Shown here: positions 52,572 to 62,496 of the stretch, one piece after another
How positions within the stretch are numbered: position 1 is the stretch's first letter
Layout: the number at the start of each line of letters is the position of its first letter
The notes under the pieces: generated by a model
The model's database searches: none
What the model saw: only the letters and a program-made list of their open reading frames with translations
What the model was told of the DNA's origin: nothing
Made by a program: the position numbers and the translations under genes
Origin: Dactylorhiza incarnata
Lineage: Eukaryota; Streptophyta; Magnoliopsida; Asparagales; Orchidaceae
Reading direction: 5' to 3'
Length of the DNA stretch: 64,000 bases
Assembly: GCA_033032865.1 (NCBI GenBank)
Contig: JAWHQI010000148.1
Span: 1,569,501 to 1,633,500 of the forward strand

Positions 52572-53017
52572 AACACCTATTATTTTCTGCTCTAGTTTAA
52601 TATGGATTTAAATTGCAATTAGTAGAAAGGACCCTTACATATACTCATTATTATACTAGAAGAACATAACACATTAAAGGATGAATTCCAAACTAACAAT
52701 ACATCATGCAAACAGTTTAGGGTAAAAGCATACTTACTGTTAACTAATAAATATATTATATTGTACTTTAATGTGACTAAATCAAAGAAAATGACTTAGT
52801 GACTTACAGGTATACGCCAAGTTTACGATGAACATAACACATTAAAGGATGAATTCCAAACTAACAATACATCATGCAAACAGTTTAGGGTAAAAGCATA
52901 CTTACTGTTAACTAATAAATATATTATGTTGTACTTTAATGTGACTAAATCAAAGAAAATGACTTAGTGACTAAATCAAAGAAAATGACCTATTATTTTC
53001 TGCTCTAGTTTAATATG
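52572..53017. repeat. tandemly multiplied reticulon-gene intron segment (copies 1 and 2, start of copy 3)
   Basis: Copy 1 (52572-52821) runs from CTATTATTTTCTGCTCTAG to GACTTACAGGTATACGCCAA, i.e. from intron sequence into the last bases of the exon, including the GTAAGT donor on the minus strand. A partial copy 2 is 52829-52975. Copy 3 starts near 52989 and continues after K at 57700-57921. Copy 1 keeps the uninterrupted sequence AGTTTAATATGGATTT, i.e. the pre-insertion target of K. Confidence 0.85.
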
Positions 53018-53188
53018 TGTAGGAAAAGCTGGAGCTTGTATGTATTTCTTGTGTTATACAAAGAGAGAGTACATATTTATAGGAGAGAGAAGAGAGAGAG
53101 AAATCCTATACACAATGTGGGACTAAAGAGAAATAGAAGAGAAGTAACTGGGCCACCAAATGGGCCAAACACATGGGCTATTTTAACA
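53018..53188 (-). repeat. 3' LTR of K
   Basis: Ends TGTAGGAAAAGC...CTATTTTAACA. Minus-strand TATAAATA at 53074-53081. Confidence 0.93.
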
Positions 53189-54091
53189 CTCCCCCGCAAG
53201 ATGGAGCATACAAATCGTATGCGCCAAGCTTGGATAAGCATTGATAGAAGAGGGTACTTGGAGGGTACTGGGCAGTGCCTTTGTGAGGACATCCGCAACT
53301 TGTTCAGTACCAGGGACATGTTTTAGCTCGATCTTCTTCATTTGTACTTTCTCCCGGATAAAGTGGCAGTCGACCTCGATATGCTTGGTTCTTTCGTGGA
53401 AGACCGGGTTCTTGGCAATATGTATAGCAGCCTGACTGTCGCAAAGTAGAAGAGCAGGAGCAGGAAGTTTTACCCCAAGATCCGTGAGAAGACTTTCAAG
53501 CCATGTAAGTTCAGAGACCACAGATGCCATTGCCCTGTATTCTGCTTCTGCTGAGGAGCGCGCAACCACTGCTTGTTTCTTGCTACGCCAGGTAATCAAA
53601 TGTCCTCCGAAGTACGTACAGAAGCCATTGGTTGACCGACGATCATCTAGAGAGCCGGCATAGTCAGCATCAGAGTATGCCACCAGTGTTGGAGTTGAGG
53701 ATGAGGTCTTGTATACCAAGCCTTGACCAGGAGCCGCTTTTAGATATCGGAGAATCCGTTCCACAGCATGAAGATGAGAGGAACGAGGGGCGTGCATGTA
53801 ACGGCTGACAATACCGACAGCGAAGGAGATATTTGGTCTTGTAACAGTCAGATAGATCAATTTTCCTACCAAACGGCGATAGTACTCCGGGTTCTGAAGC
53901 AAGAGATCAGAGTCAGAGGACTGAGCACAAATCTTGTGATTTGCGTCCATTGGAGTATTGATGGGTTTGCAGCCGGAGTAGCCTGCATCATGAAGAAGAT
54001 CGAGGCAATACTTTCTCTGAGATAGAACAAGGCCGTCTGGTCGCCTGGCTACCTCCAGGCCCAGGAAGTAATGAAGGTTCCCCAAGTCTTT
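53183..54091 (-). pseudogene. K RT C-terminus and RNase H
   Basis: It follows an in-frame TAA (near 54096) with TKDLGNLHYFLGLEVARRPD. RNase H has AYSDADYAGSLDDRRSTNGF, RSSAEAEYRAMASVVSELTW, NPVFHERTKHIEVDCHFIRE and EQVADVLTKALPS. It ends in the LTR at 53183. Confidence 0.92.
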
Positions 54092-54094
54092 CGT

Positions 54095-55978
54095 TTAGAA
54101 CACGGAGCTGAGTTGTTGTTTGATCGCCTGAATTCCTTTTGAGTCGTTGCCTGTGATAATGATATCATCCACATAGACTAGAAGGAGAACGGTGCCTGTT
54201 GCCTGGTGGCGAGTAAACAGGGAGAAGTCAGCCGAGCTCTGAGTAAACCCTGCTTCACGAAGGACCTTGCTGAGCTTGTCGAACCATGCTCGAGGAGACT
54301 GTTTGAGACCATAGAGAGACCGCAAAAGATGACAGACTTTCGGGGTCCTAGACTCCCCCGTGGTCTCAAACCCGGGCGGCTGCTGCATGTACACCGTTTC
54401 AGTGAGATCACCGTTTAAGAAGGCGTTCTTAATATCCAGTTGATGTAAGGGCCATTGGCGGTGCACGGCAACGGAGAGAGGAACCCGTACTTTGTTCAGT
54501 TTGGCGACGGGAGAGAAGGTTTCGTCGTAGTCCAAACCTTGTTGCTGGGTGTAGCCGCGAGCCACTAGTCGAGATTTTAAGCGGTCAATGGTCCCATTCG
54601 CAGCATGCCTGATGACAAAGACCCATTTGCAACCAACAATTTTCTGGCCAGGGGGAAGATCCACCAGCTGCCAGGTCTGGTTTGCCCACAACGCGGCCAT
54701 TTCTTCTTCCATGGCGGCACGCCAGCCAGGATGTTGAAGAGCCTCCTGCACAGAGTTAGGAATAGAAATGGAGGAAAGAGAAGTAGCAAATTGGCGAAGA
54801 TCCGGAGAGAGGCGGTGAAGAGAGACAAAGTGTGCCATTGGATGTGCAGTAGAGGAAGAAGTCGGATCGGCAGGCCGCGAGTCATCATCAGAGGAGGGCA
54901 CCTCCCGTAGGGCAGTGGAGGACAGAGGACGACGCGCGTACACACGAGTGATAGGTGGTTTCTGGGAGGGAGGTAGAAGAGGGATGGGAGAGACTGGTAT
55001 GGAGGAGACGGGCGGGGAGGAGACGGGCGTTGGAGAGAGCGGAGGAAGGGGTGAAGTAACCGGAATAACAGGCCGCGGAAGAGGACAGTCCGCTGGTTGG
55101 GAAAAATAGGGTTGATCTTCAAGGAAGGTAACATCAGCAGTCGTAAGAAGCTTGCGATCCTGGGGAGAGAAGCAGAGATAGCCCTTCTGAGTCCGGGAGT
55201 AACCAACAAACATATATCTGGTGGCACGTGGAGCAAGTTTGTCAGAGAATGGACCAAGGCGATGAGCGTAGCATACGCAGCCAAACACGCGATGAGCGTA
55301 GCATACGCAGCCAAACACGCGAGGAGCGATGGAGAACGGAGTCGTAGAAGGAAAAAGGAGACTGAAGGGAGATGCAAAGTTGAGACGAGAAGAAGGCATG
55401 CGGTTGATGAGAGTGCAGGCGGTAGAGACCGCGAAATTCCAATATTGTTTGGGGACATTCATTTGGAGCATGAGAGAGCGGGTGACCTCAAGCAGGTGAC
55501 GATTCTTGCGTTCAGCAACGCCATTCTGTTGGGGGGTATATGGACAAGAAGTTTGATGAATTATCCCAAACTCAGCACATAAGTGAGTGACTGTATGACC
55601 AGTATATTCGCGGGCATTGTCGGTACGGAGAGTTTTAAGAGTAGTAGAAAATTGGTTGCGAGTTTCGATGATGAAGTTTCGAAGAACACCAGGCAACTCA
55701 GAGCGGTCACGAAGGAGGTACAACCATGTCACCCGTGAGTAGTCATCAACGAAGGTAACAAAGTAACGATAGCCAAAAACACTGGCGATTTTGTAGGGAC
55801 CCCAAATATCAGAGTGAACAAAATCAAGGGGAGCAGCACTTCGAGTGGGACGGGGGGTGAACGTAGAACGATGATGTTTGGCATAGATACACGACTCATA
55901 GGTAAACTCATGGAGAGAGACGATGGGAAGAGCTTTGCGGAGTATTTGTAGAGGAGCGTGACCAAGACGGCGGTGTCA
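54095..55978 (-). pseudogene. K integrase and reverse transcriptase
   Basis: The frame opens after a TGA (about 55976-55978) within the HRRLGHAPLQI pre-integrase block. Integrase has TLKTLRTDNAREYTGHTVTH and SCPYTPQQNGVAERKNRHLL. At 55260-55321 a 30-bp unit is duplicated, giving VFGCVCYAHR twice in frame. RT has NQTWQLVDLPPGQKIVGCKW, LHQLDIKNAFLNGDLTETVY (motif A), YGLKQSPRAWF and LLVYVDDIIITGND (motif C). It is open for 545 codons. Confidence 0.93.
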
Positions 55979-56434
55979 CTCAGTAGTGCTGATAGAGGAG
56001 AGAAGAACGGTGGGAGAGGTATCGAGGAGATAGAGTCCGTTCGAGAGATGCCCTTTGCAGATGATGCGCCGCGTCTGTCGATCCTGCACAATACATGAAG
56101 TAGAGGTGAATGAGACACAACAATCCAAATCTTGGGTGAGACGGCTAAAAGATAAGAGATTGAAGGAGGAGCCCGGAACATGAAGAACCGAACGAAGAGT
56201 AAGTGAGGGTGACAGAGTGAGATCGGCAGAGCCAGCAACAGGAGTAGAAGCCCCATTTGCCACAGTAATGAACGGAGGATGTTCGGAGGCCAAGTATTGT
56301 GAAGGTGCTTGCGAAGTAATGTGGTGGCTGGCCCCGGAATCCAGAATCCATGAAGAGCTATGAAGGAGGCAGGAGATGCCACCACCAGAAATAGACACAA
56401 CCAAGCCTGGGGACCTGGAAGGAGACAAAACCAT
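55979..56434 (-). pseudogene. K protease
   Basis: SSWILDSGASHHITSQAPSQ is the copia protease active site, followed by LRSVLHVPGSSFNLLSFSRL and the Cys-rich pre-integrase block. Separated from integrase only by the TGA. The long overlapping frame 55729-56823 is out of register and is not the gene. Confidence 0.88.
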
Positions 56435-57528
56435 GGAGAAACAAGCACCAGGGAGTAACCAGCAGAGCAGAGGGCTGGGCGACCAGAATTGCGGCTAGAA
56501 CTGCTTGAGGACTGCGGATAGAAGAGCACTGCAACTCGCACTGCTGGTAGGAGACCGCTACTGTTCGACGAGAACAGCGAGTAGAAAGCAGAAAGAAGAC
56601 CGCTGGCGAGCTGGGAGATCGCAGAGGGAGCTCGCTGGACTGGAGAGCGTGCTGGGAGCAGAGGAGGCCGCTGGAGAGCTCGGGCGGTCTGAGGAGAGCA
56701 GTCCGCCCGGTCATGGTAAGGATACCAGCAGCCGGTAAGGCTACGACCAGGGGCAGAGACCGCAAAGATCGGACAGCCGAGGAGGAATAAGCGAGCTGGC
56801 GATCTGAGGAGAAGAGTCCGCACGGTCAGGAGAGGAAGCCGCCGCGGATAGGAGAAGCAGCGCAGAGATCGCTGTGAAAAGAGAGACTTACGGGTAGAGA
56901 TAACGACAAAGCGCAGCGACCAGAGATAGGTCGTGCGAGAAGGGTGAGTAGAGGTAACGGCAGACCGCAGCGGTCAGAGATAGAAGTCGCTGCGAGAAGG
57001 AGACCCGCGACTAAGAGATAGTCGCCGCGACCAGGAGAGATCGCGAGAACAAAAGGTCCGCGGGTAGCGAACACGGCGAGAAGGAGATCTGCGACTAGGA
57101 GAAGGTCGCTGCGACCAGGAGAGATCGCGAGGGAAATTCAGCGGGTAGAGAACACCACAAGGAGATCGCAGTCCGCTGCGAGAAGAAAGTCAAAGCGCGC
57201 GAGTGATCGCAGCGAGAAGAGAAGGTGACCGCGGAGGTCGCGCGGGAAGGGAGAGGAGCGGGCCCCACACCTGTCAGACTGGAGAGCCTATAAAAGGAGA
57301 GGCGGGGCTTGGAAGGGAAGGTGGAAGCCACGAGAGATGTAAACCGCAGTGAAACGGCGGTTAAAAAAAGGGTTCGCAGAGGAATGTGCGGACAGAAAGG
57401 AAACTGGCCGCGTGGTCAGAAAGGTAGAGCTCGCGAGTGAGCGGGCGGTTTGGAAGGGTAGACCGGGGAGCTCGCAGACGGTCAGAGGAAGGGAGACCGC
57501 AGATTTCGGAAACCTGGCTTTGATACCA
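56435..57528 (-). other. K 5' internal region lacking gag
   Basis: 1.1 kb between the PBS and protease shows no UBN2 or zinc-knuckle motif in any frame. It is a GC-rich, purine-biased sequence built from degenerate words such as GAGATCGC, GACCGC and GTCGCTGCGA. It includes GTCCGCCCGGTC and GTCCGCACGGTC. It may be an unrelated repeat that replaced gag. Confidence 0.6.
57517..57528 (-). promoter_or_regulatory. primer-binding site of K
   Basis: The minus strand reads TGGTATCAAAGC directly adjoining the LTR (tRNA-iMet). Confidence 0.88.
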
Positions 57529-57699
57529 TGTAGGAAAAGTTGGAGCTTGTATGTATTTCTTGTGTTATACAAAGAGAGAGTACATATTTATAGGAGAGAG
57601 AAGAGAGAGAGAAATCCTATACACAATGTGGAACTAAAGAGAAATAGAAGAGAAGTAACTGGGCCACCAAATGGGCCAAACACATGGGCTATTTTAACA
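57529..57699 (-). repeat. 5' LTR of K
   Basis: Same ends as the 3' LTR, with two mismatches in 171 bp. Confidence 0.93.
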
Positions 57700-57921
57700 A
57701 TATGGATTTAAATTGCAATTACTAGAAAGGACCCTTACATATAATCATTATTATACTAGAAGAACATAACACATTAAAGGATGAATTCCAAACTAACAAT
57801 ACATCATGCAAACAGTTTAGGGTAAAAGCATACTTACTGTTAACTAATAAATATATTATGTTGTACTTTAATGTGACTAAATCAAAGAAAATGACTTAGT
57901 GACTTACAGGTATACGCCAAG
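57700..57921. repeat. intron segment, copy 3 (right part)
   Basis: Continues copy 3 across the K insertion. Nearly identical to 52598-52821 and ends in the intact exon junction ACTTACAGGTATACGCCAAG. Confidence 0.85.
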
Positions 57922-58119
57922 GTCAGAAAATCAGTCCAGCTGCTGATACAAGAGGTTAGCCATAAACAAGCTGAAACCTTGTAGAAAAGGTTTGATTCTC
58001 TGCCAAGTGCGACATCACGGGAAATAGAAAGTATACTATTTATCTTGGTTCGTAAGAACTCTGCTGCCTCGTTCATAACCTCTTTCGAAATATGCAATTC
58101 AGGTATAGATGGTGGTGGC
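57908..58119 (-). pseudogene. exon of a reticulon-like (RTNLB) gene
   Basis: Translation reads PPPSIPELHISKEVMNEAAE, then INSILSISRDVALGRESNLF and SACLWLTSCISSWTDFLTLAYT. This is the second half of a plant reticulon-homology domain (IPEVHISEE..., RDIALGRDLKKFL, GLWVLSxxGSxxNFLTLxYI). Reticulons are ER membrane proteins that curve tubules through two long hairpins. The exon ends at a consensus donor (GTAAGT, minus strand 57907-57902). The acceptor is probably GCAG at 58123-58120, though it lacks a pyrimidine tract. No other exon was recognised, so this is a gene fragment or a gene broken by transposons. Confidence 0.7.
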
Positions 58120-58154
58120 CTGCACTCCGCCACGCCCATTAAAGATAATATCAA

Positions 58155-58520
58155 TTAAATTGCAATTATATAACAGGCATCGTGGTGCAAACATATTGAT
58201 GATGCTAAAGAACAAAGTTGGACCTCTTTAGATAGACCACATCGACAAAGCACAGAAATGCTTTGTTAAGGATACATTGTCTTCTTTTTAATGCTTTTTT
58301 ATCTCCACATTAATGCGATCGTGTAGTGTACCGATCAGTGAACGTGGATCGGGTAGTGTAGTGATCATAGGACATTGATCGGTTTATGTAACCGATCAGC
58401 AAGCGTGTCTTCCTGTTTGAGTTATGCAGCATGTGGTGCGGAAATGGAGGAAAACTGGATTGCCGCCGAAGTGGAAGTTGTGGTAACTGCAATTTAGTTT
58501 TATTAATTGTTGTAACGGTG
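58155..58520. other. unassigned sequence between the reticulon-like exon and LINE L2
   Basis: No gene. Near 58315-58400 there is a short cluster of CGATCAGTG / TGATCGG words in both orientations. The last 16 bases (58505-58520, AATTGTTGTAACGGTG) are the left TSD copy of L2. Confidence 0.5.
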
Positions 58521-59280
58521 AAATCTTGGCGAGACACTTTAGAAAAGAAGGGTTTTAGGTTGAGCAGAGCAAAGACGGAGTGTATGGAGCTTAAATTTAG
58601 CAGTGCAAGAGGGCGGATGACTTCATTATTAAGTTGGGTGATCAAGATATTTCCCGCAGTGAGTGTTTTAAAAATCTTGGATCGATAGTTCAAAAAGATG
58701 GAGGTGTTGATAAAGATGTGATACATATAATCCAAGGAGGTTGGTTGAAGTGGAGAGGCACGTCATGGATCTTATGTGATCGTAAAGTACCATTAAAACT
58801 TAAAAGCAAGTTTTACCGTCCTGCAATTAGACCAGCGATGCTCTATGGTTATGAGTGTAGGGCAGTGAATTGTGTACATGAGCAAAAAATGGGAGTTGCG
58901 GAGATGAGAGTGCTTAGGTGGATGTGTGGACACACGAGACTGGATATAATTAGGAATGAATGTATCAGGGATAAGACAGGAGTGGCACCAATTGCTGAGA
59001 AGATGTGAGAAGCTCGACAAAGATGGTTTGGACACGTACAAAGGAGACCATTAGAGGCATATGTTAAGCGTTGTGAGAGTTTAGTCACTAGGAATGTTAA
59101 ACGTGATGTTGGAGAGGTAGACCAACAAAAACTTGGAATGAAACTGTAAGGAAAGACATGATGTACTTAGGCATTAGTAAGATTATAACTAAAGATAGGG
59201 CACAATGGAGACAAAGGATCCATATAGCCTACCCCACTATAGTGGGATAAAATCTTGAGTGTTGTTGTTGTAATTGTTGT
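58521..59280 (+). mobile_element. RTE-type LINE L2, 5'-truncated with 16-bp TSD
   Basis: 760 bp starting AAATCTTGGCGAGACACT and ending in a TTG repeat. It is flanked by AATTGTTGTAACGGTG (58505-58520) and AATTGTTATAACCGTG (59281-59296), 14 of 16 identical. 5' truncation and a long TSD are the hallmarks of target-primed reverse transcription. Similar to the last 750 bp of L1. Confidence 0.88.
58560..59245 (+). pseudogene. L2 RT C-terminal domain
   Basis: MGDQDISRSECFKNLGSIVQ, PAIRPAMLYGYECRAVNCVH and EMRVLRWMCGHTRLDIIRNE match L1 10501-10887. It continues in broken frames with RWFGHVQRRP and TWNETVRKDM-like residues to the tail. Lacks the catalytic part by truncation. Confidence 0.85.
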
Positions 59281-59296
59281 AATTGTTATAACCGTG

Positions 59297-59552
59297 AGTT
59301 TGGAGTCTTTAAAACCCCTCGGTTGTTGAATTGTAAGATCGAACGGAGAGAAGAAAGAGTCGGATGTGTTTGGAAAAAAAATTAAAATTTGTGTGTTCTT
59401 GTTCATTATCTTTTTTCCTCCTCTACTTCGGTGAGTCCACCTTCAACGAGACGTGTATGAATTGAGAATTTTTTCCCGAGAGTTCCTTCTTCCGAATTAA
59501 TTGCAGAACTAAGACCCGTTAGCAAGGTCTCTCGTATCCCGACCTCCAACAA
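59297..59552 (+). repeat. copia-type LTR fragment with primer-binding site
   Basis: It ends ACCTCCAACA and is followed by TTTGATATCAGAGCCAGTT (59553-59571), a tRNA-iMet type PBS next to an LTR end. The following ~150 bp (TGTACATGAATCAGAGCC...) look like a copia leader cut off by T2. The LTR left end was not found; L2 or older events probably removed it. Confidence 0.5.
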
Positions 59553-59720
59553 TTTGATATCAGAGCCAGTTGTACATGAATCAGAGCCAAAGGAGAGTTG
59601 TTGTTGGGTGTGTGGAGGACCATAGACGTTGCAGTTGGAGTTAACAGCCATTGGAATAGCCGGACACCGAGAAGAAGTATTAGGACCGCCGATTATGTCC
59701 AGGACAAGGAGGAGCATAAG

Positions 59721-60480
59721 TGATGGAGAGTTTCGGAACTTTTTAGTTGGAGAAAATACCGCATATTTACCCAGAAATCGGCGATCCCCTCCAAGCTGAC
59801 CTTATTCAGGTACTAGGCGATTTCGGAGATCCCAGGCGACCTCAGCAGCGTTCCGGGAGATCTCCCCTTGCTCCGGGTGATCTCCCTCTGCCCCGGGCGA
59901 TCTCCCCTAGCTTCGGGCGATCTCCCCCTGCTCTGGGCGATCTCCCCCTGCTCCAGGCAATCTCCCCTGCTCAGGGCAATCTCCCCCTTCTCCGGGCAAT
60001 CTCCCCCTGCTCTGGGCGATCTACCCCTACTCTGGGCGATCTCCCCTTCAGCCGGGCGGTCTCCTCTTCTACCGGGTGATCTCCTCCCTGCTGGTCGCGT
60101 ATATCTCGGGCAGCCCGTTATTCCCCGACCTGCCCGTTTAGGCAGGCCCCCGCGCCTATAAATAGAGGGGCAAGGGTACCAGGAAATGGACTTTGGAGAA
60201 TTTTCTGCCCCTTGCCTGTGACTTGAGCGATCTCAAGTTTTGAGACCGCGGCGACCTCCCATTTGCCTGGGCGATCTCCCCCTTTGCCTAAGCGATCTCA
60301 ACCATGTCAGATGATCTCCATCAGCTCCCATCGACCTCGTCGACCTCTTTCCTGCTCGCGGTCATCTCTTTTCTCCCTCTCACTACTTCACTCGTGGCTC
60401 AAAGTAACCGACCACCCAACAGTTTTCTCTCTCATTCTTCAGCTTGAGCAAGTGTCGACTTGGTACATTTTTGGTGTCAA
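59721..60480 (+). repeat. 5' LTR of T2
   Basis: The right end is ...TTTTTGGTGTCAACA by comparison with T1. The left end is uncertain. TATAAATA at 60157-60164 is preceded by CGGGCAGCCCGTT..TGCCCGTTTAGGCAGG. Confidence 0.6.
59846..60095 (+). repeat. ~20-bp minisatellite in the U3 of T2
   Basis: About 12 copies of CTCCGGGCGATCTCCCCTG, variable in length (19-21 bp) and sequence, directly upstream of the promoter. A weaker echo (GGGCGATCTCCCCCTTTGCC) lies downstream of the TATA box near 60270. Confidence 0.85.
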
Positions 60481-60786
60481 CAGAACTAACACGCGACCTT
60501 TAGATATTGAGTGGTTGATGAACAACAGTTGCGATGAAGATGTGGGATTTTGCCGAGAATGACACTCAATCTTAAAACAGCCATAACTTTTGATCTGTTT
60601 GTCTGTTTTCAGCCCATAATAGCTTTTCGGGACCAGCTCGGAGCCCTCCATCCAATGGTGAACGGGTTTACCCCTTCGAGTTCGTTTAGCGCCCTCAGAT
60701 TGGTCAAATTTGACTCTGTTTAGAAGTTCGCAGCTTTTCTCTTTCGAAAATTTCGGCAATTTTTGTTTTTGTGCGCGCGACTAGCT

Positions 60787-62160
60787 ATGGCTGACCACCA
60801 GTTCGCCCAGCATCCAGTCCAATCTATCCCGGGCGAATCAATCATCTAGGAAGCCTTTGAGAAGTATCATCGCGAGATAGCTCAACATCTCGAAGCCTTA
60901 ACCCAATCCTTGGTCACCCTCCTCTGGCAGTTACCACCTCAAGCTCCTTTTGAGGAGGCTCTTCCTCCTCCTGCAAGTTTTGCACATCCGGTCGCTCCTC
61001 TACCGTCTCAAGCTGAGGAGTTCACAACTTCTTGTCATGACTACTTCAGACCAGCTGCCCAGGAAAATCCAGTGTAAGTGTTGAACTTTCAGGAGGACTG
61101 TGCTTATTTTCCGGCCCCTGCGGATGCTGTTTATCCTTCAGCTCCTCCCGTTATTGTGGAAGTGGAGGAGCCTTCTCCCTTTACACATAGAGTTCGTTGG
61201 GAAATTGCTCCTAATGGGTTTAGAGAACCCCACTTGCCAACCTTATCAGGGGAAGAAGATCCAGTCTCCCACCTTCAAGCCTTTGAGTTAGTTGTTGCGT
61301 TAAGAACAATACCGGATGGCATCAGGTGCAAGCTTCTTGCCATGACTTTTGACGGTCAAGCTAGAGAATGGTTCTATAAGTTGTCACCTCAATCAATTAC
61401 TTGCTTTAAGGATCTTCAAAAAGAACTTCTCTTAAGGTTTGCAACCTCAAGGAAGAGAAAGAGAGGCCCAGCAGGTCTTTCAAATCAAGCAAGGGGATAA
61501 TGAGACCCTTGCTCACTTCGTTGACAGGTTCCAAAAGGAAATTCTTGAAATTGTTGATGTTAATCAGGACTTGTATAAAATCGCCTTGATAAATGGATTA
61601 CAAGAAGGTCTTCTCAAATTTGAAGTCAGCCGAAATGAACCCGAGACTTATGGACATCTTATCAGAATAGCAAATCAATTTATTGAAGGAGATGCAGCAA
61701 ATCCTAATTACGTTTCTTCTCTGAATCGAAGGACCAACGGCAAAGGAATTCTTATCACCAACATCCGTCTTCGTCACACAATATTCCACGAGATAAAGTC
61801 TTTAGATCTAACTCCATTCCCCAAAATGCAACTCAACTCCCGCAGCAAGATGAATCACCTGAATTTCTAGAAGCTTGTCTCGTTCAGTCTAACAATCCAA
61901 GAACACTTGAATTCAAAAATTATCAAGAAAAGTATTTTCAGCTTAATGTTCCCATGGAAAAAGTTCTTCTGATTATTCAAAATATGCCTGAGTTTAGAAT
62001 TTCTCGCTCTATGAGATCAAATGCCAAGTATCGTCATGGAGAACTTTTCTGCAAATATCACTCAGACATTGGTCATGATACGGAACATTGTCGAGCTCTT
62101 CGGAAGATGGTTGATGAACTATGGAAAGCAGGAAAATTACAAGACTATCTTGCTCAATAA
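60787..62160 (+). pseudogene. T2 gag
   Basis: ATG 60787 (MADHQFAQHPVQSIPGESII). A TAG at ~60847 and a TAA at ~61075 lie in the N-terminal part. The core has VRWEIAPNGFREPHLPTLSG, VSHLQAFELVVALRTIPDGI, FDGQAREWFYKLSPQSITCF and, after a frameshift near 61470, NETLAHFVDRFQKEILEIVD and ALINGLQEGLLKFEVSRNEP. The knuckle is CKYHSDIGHDTEHC (61954-62160), the Tat form. It is the same gag type as in I. Confidence 0.82.
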
Positions 62161-62496
62161 TCTGACAGTTTATCCTCCACCAGAAGCAACATTACAAGCA
62201 CAGGGTTTTTCATTCAATAAAAGAAGTGCATAGAGTAGAGATGAGAAAAAATGTCATTTTATTTCTTGTTTCATATAACTCTCATTTGTTTGGAGTTTTC
62301 GGCACCTTCCTTTTTGTAACTTTACTTGTAATAAGTATTACAGTAACCAAGTCCTACCAAGCAGCTATCGTCGTGAAGATCCTCTTAGCAGTCAGATATA
62401 TCAGACATCATATCCAGATTCACTACCATATTCTTCACTGCTTACGTTTATTCAATTTTGCCTTAAGCACTTTCTATGCATTACTTTCTGCTTTTA
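62161..62496 (+). other. T2 3' UTR (start)
   Basis: No gene. It contains AGTCCTACCAAGCAGCTATC, shared with T1 near 1830. This shows that gag is fused to the 3' UTR by a pol deletion. Confidence 0.6.

Larger units (their letters stand above)
53018..57699 (-). mobile_element. Ty1/copia element K without gag, TSD ATATG
   Basis: 171-bp LTRs (53018-53188, 57529-57699) differ at 2 positions. TSD ATATG at 53013-53017 and 57700-57704. The minus strand holds protease, integrase, RT and RNase H with two in-frame stops. The polypurine tract is TTGCGGGGGAG. The space normally used by gag is filled by a GC-rich sequence. It is young but non-functional. Confidence 0.93.

Noticed and set aside
55729..56823. 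365-codon minus-strand frame in K
   Set aside because: It is out of register with the protease (55979-56434), lacks any domain and is Leu/Ser-rich by composition.
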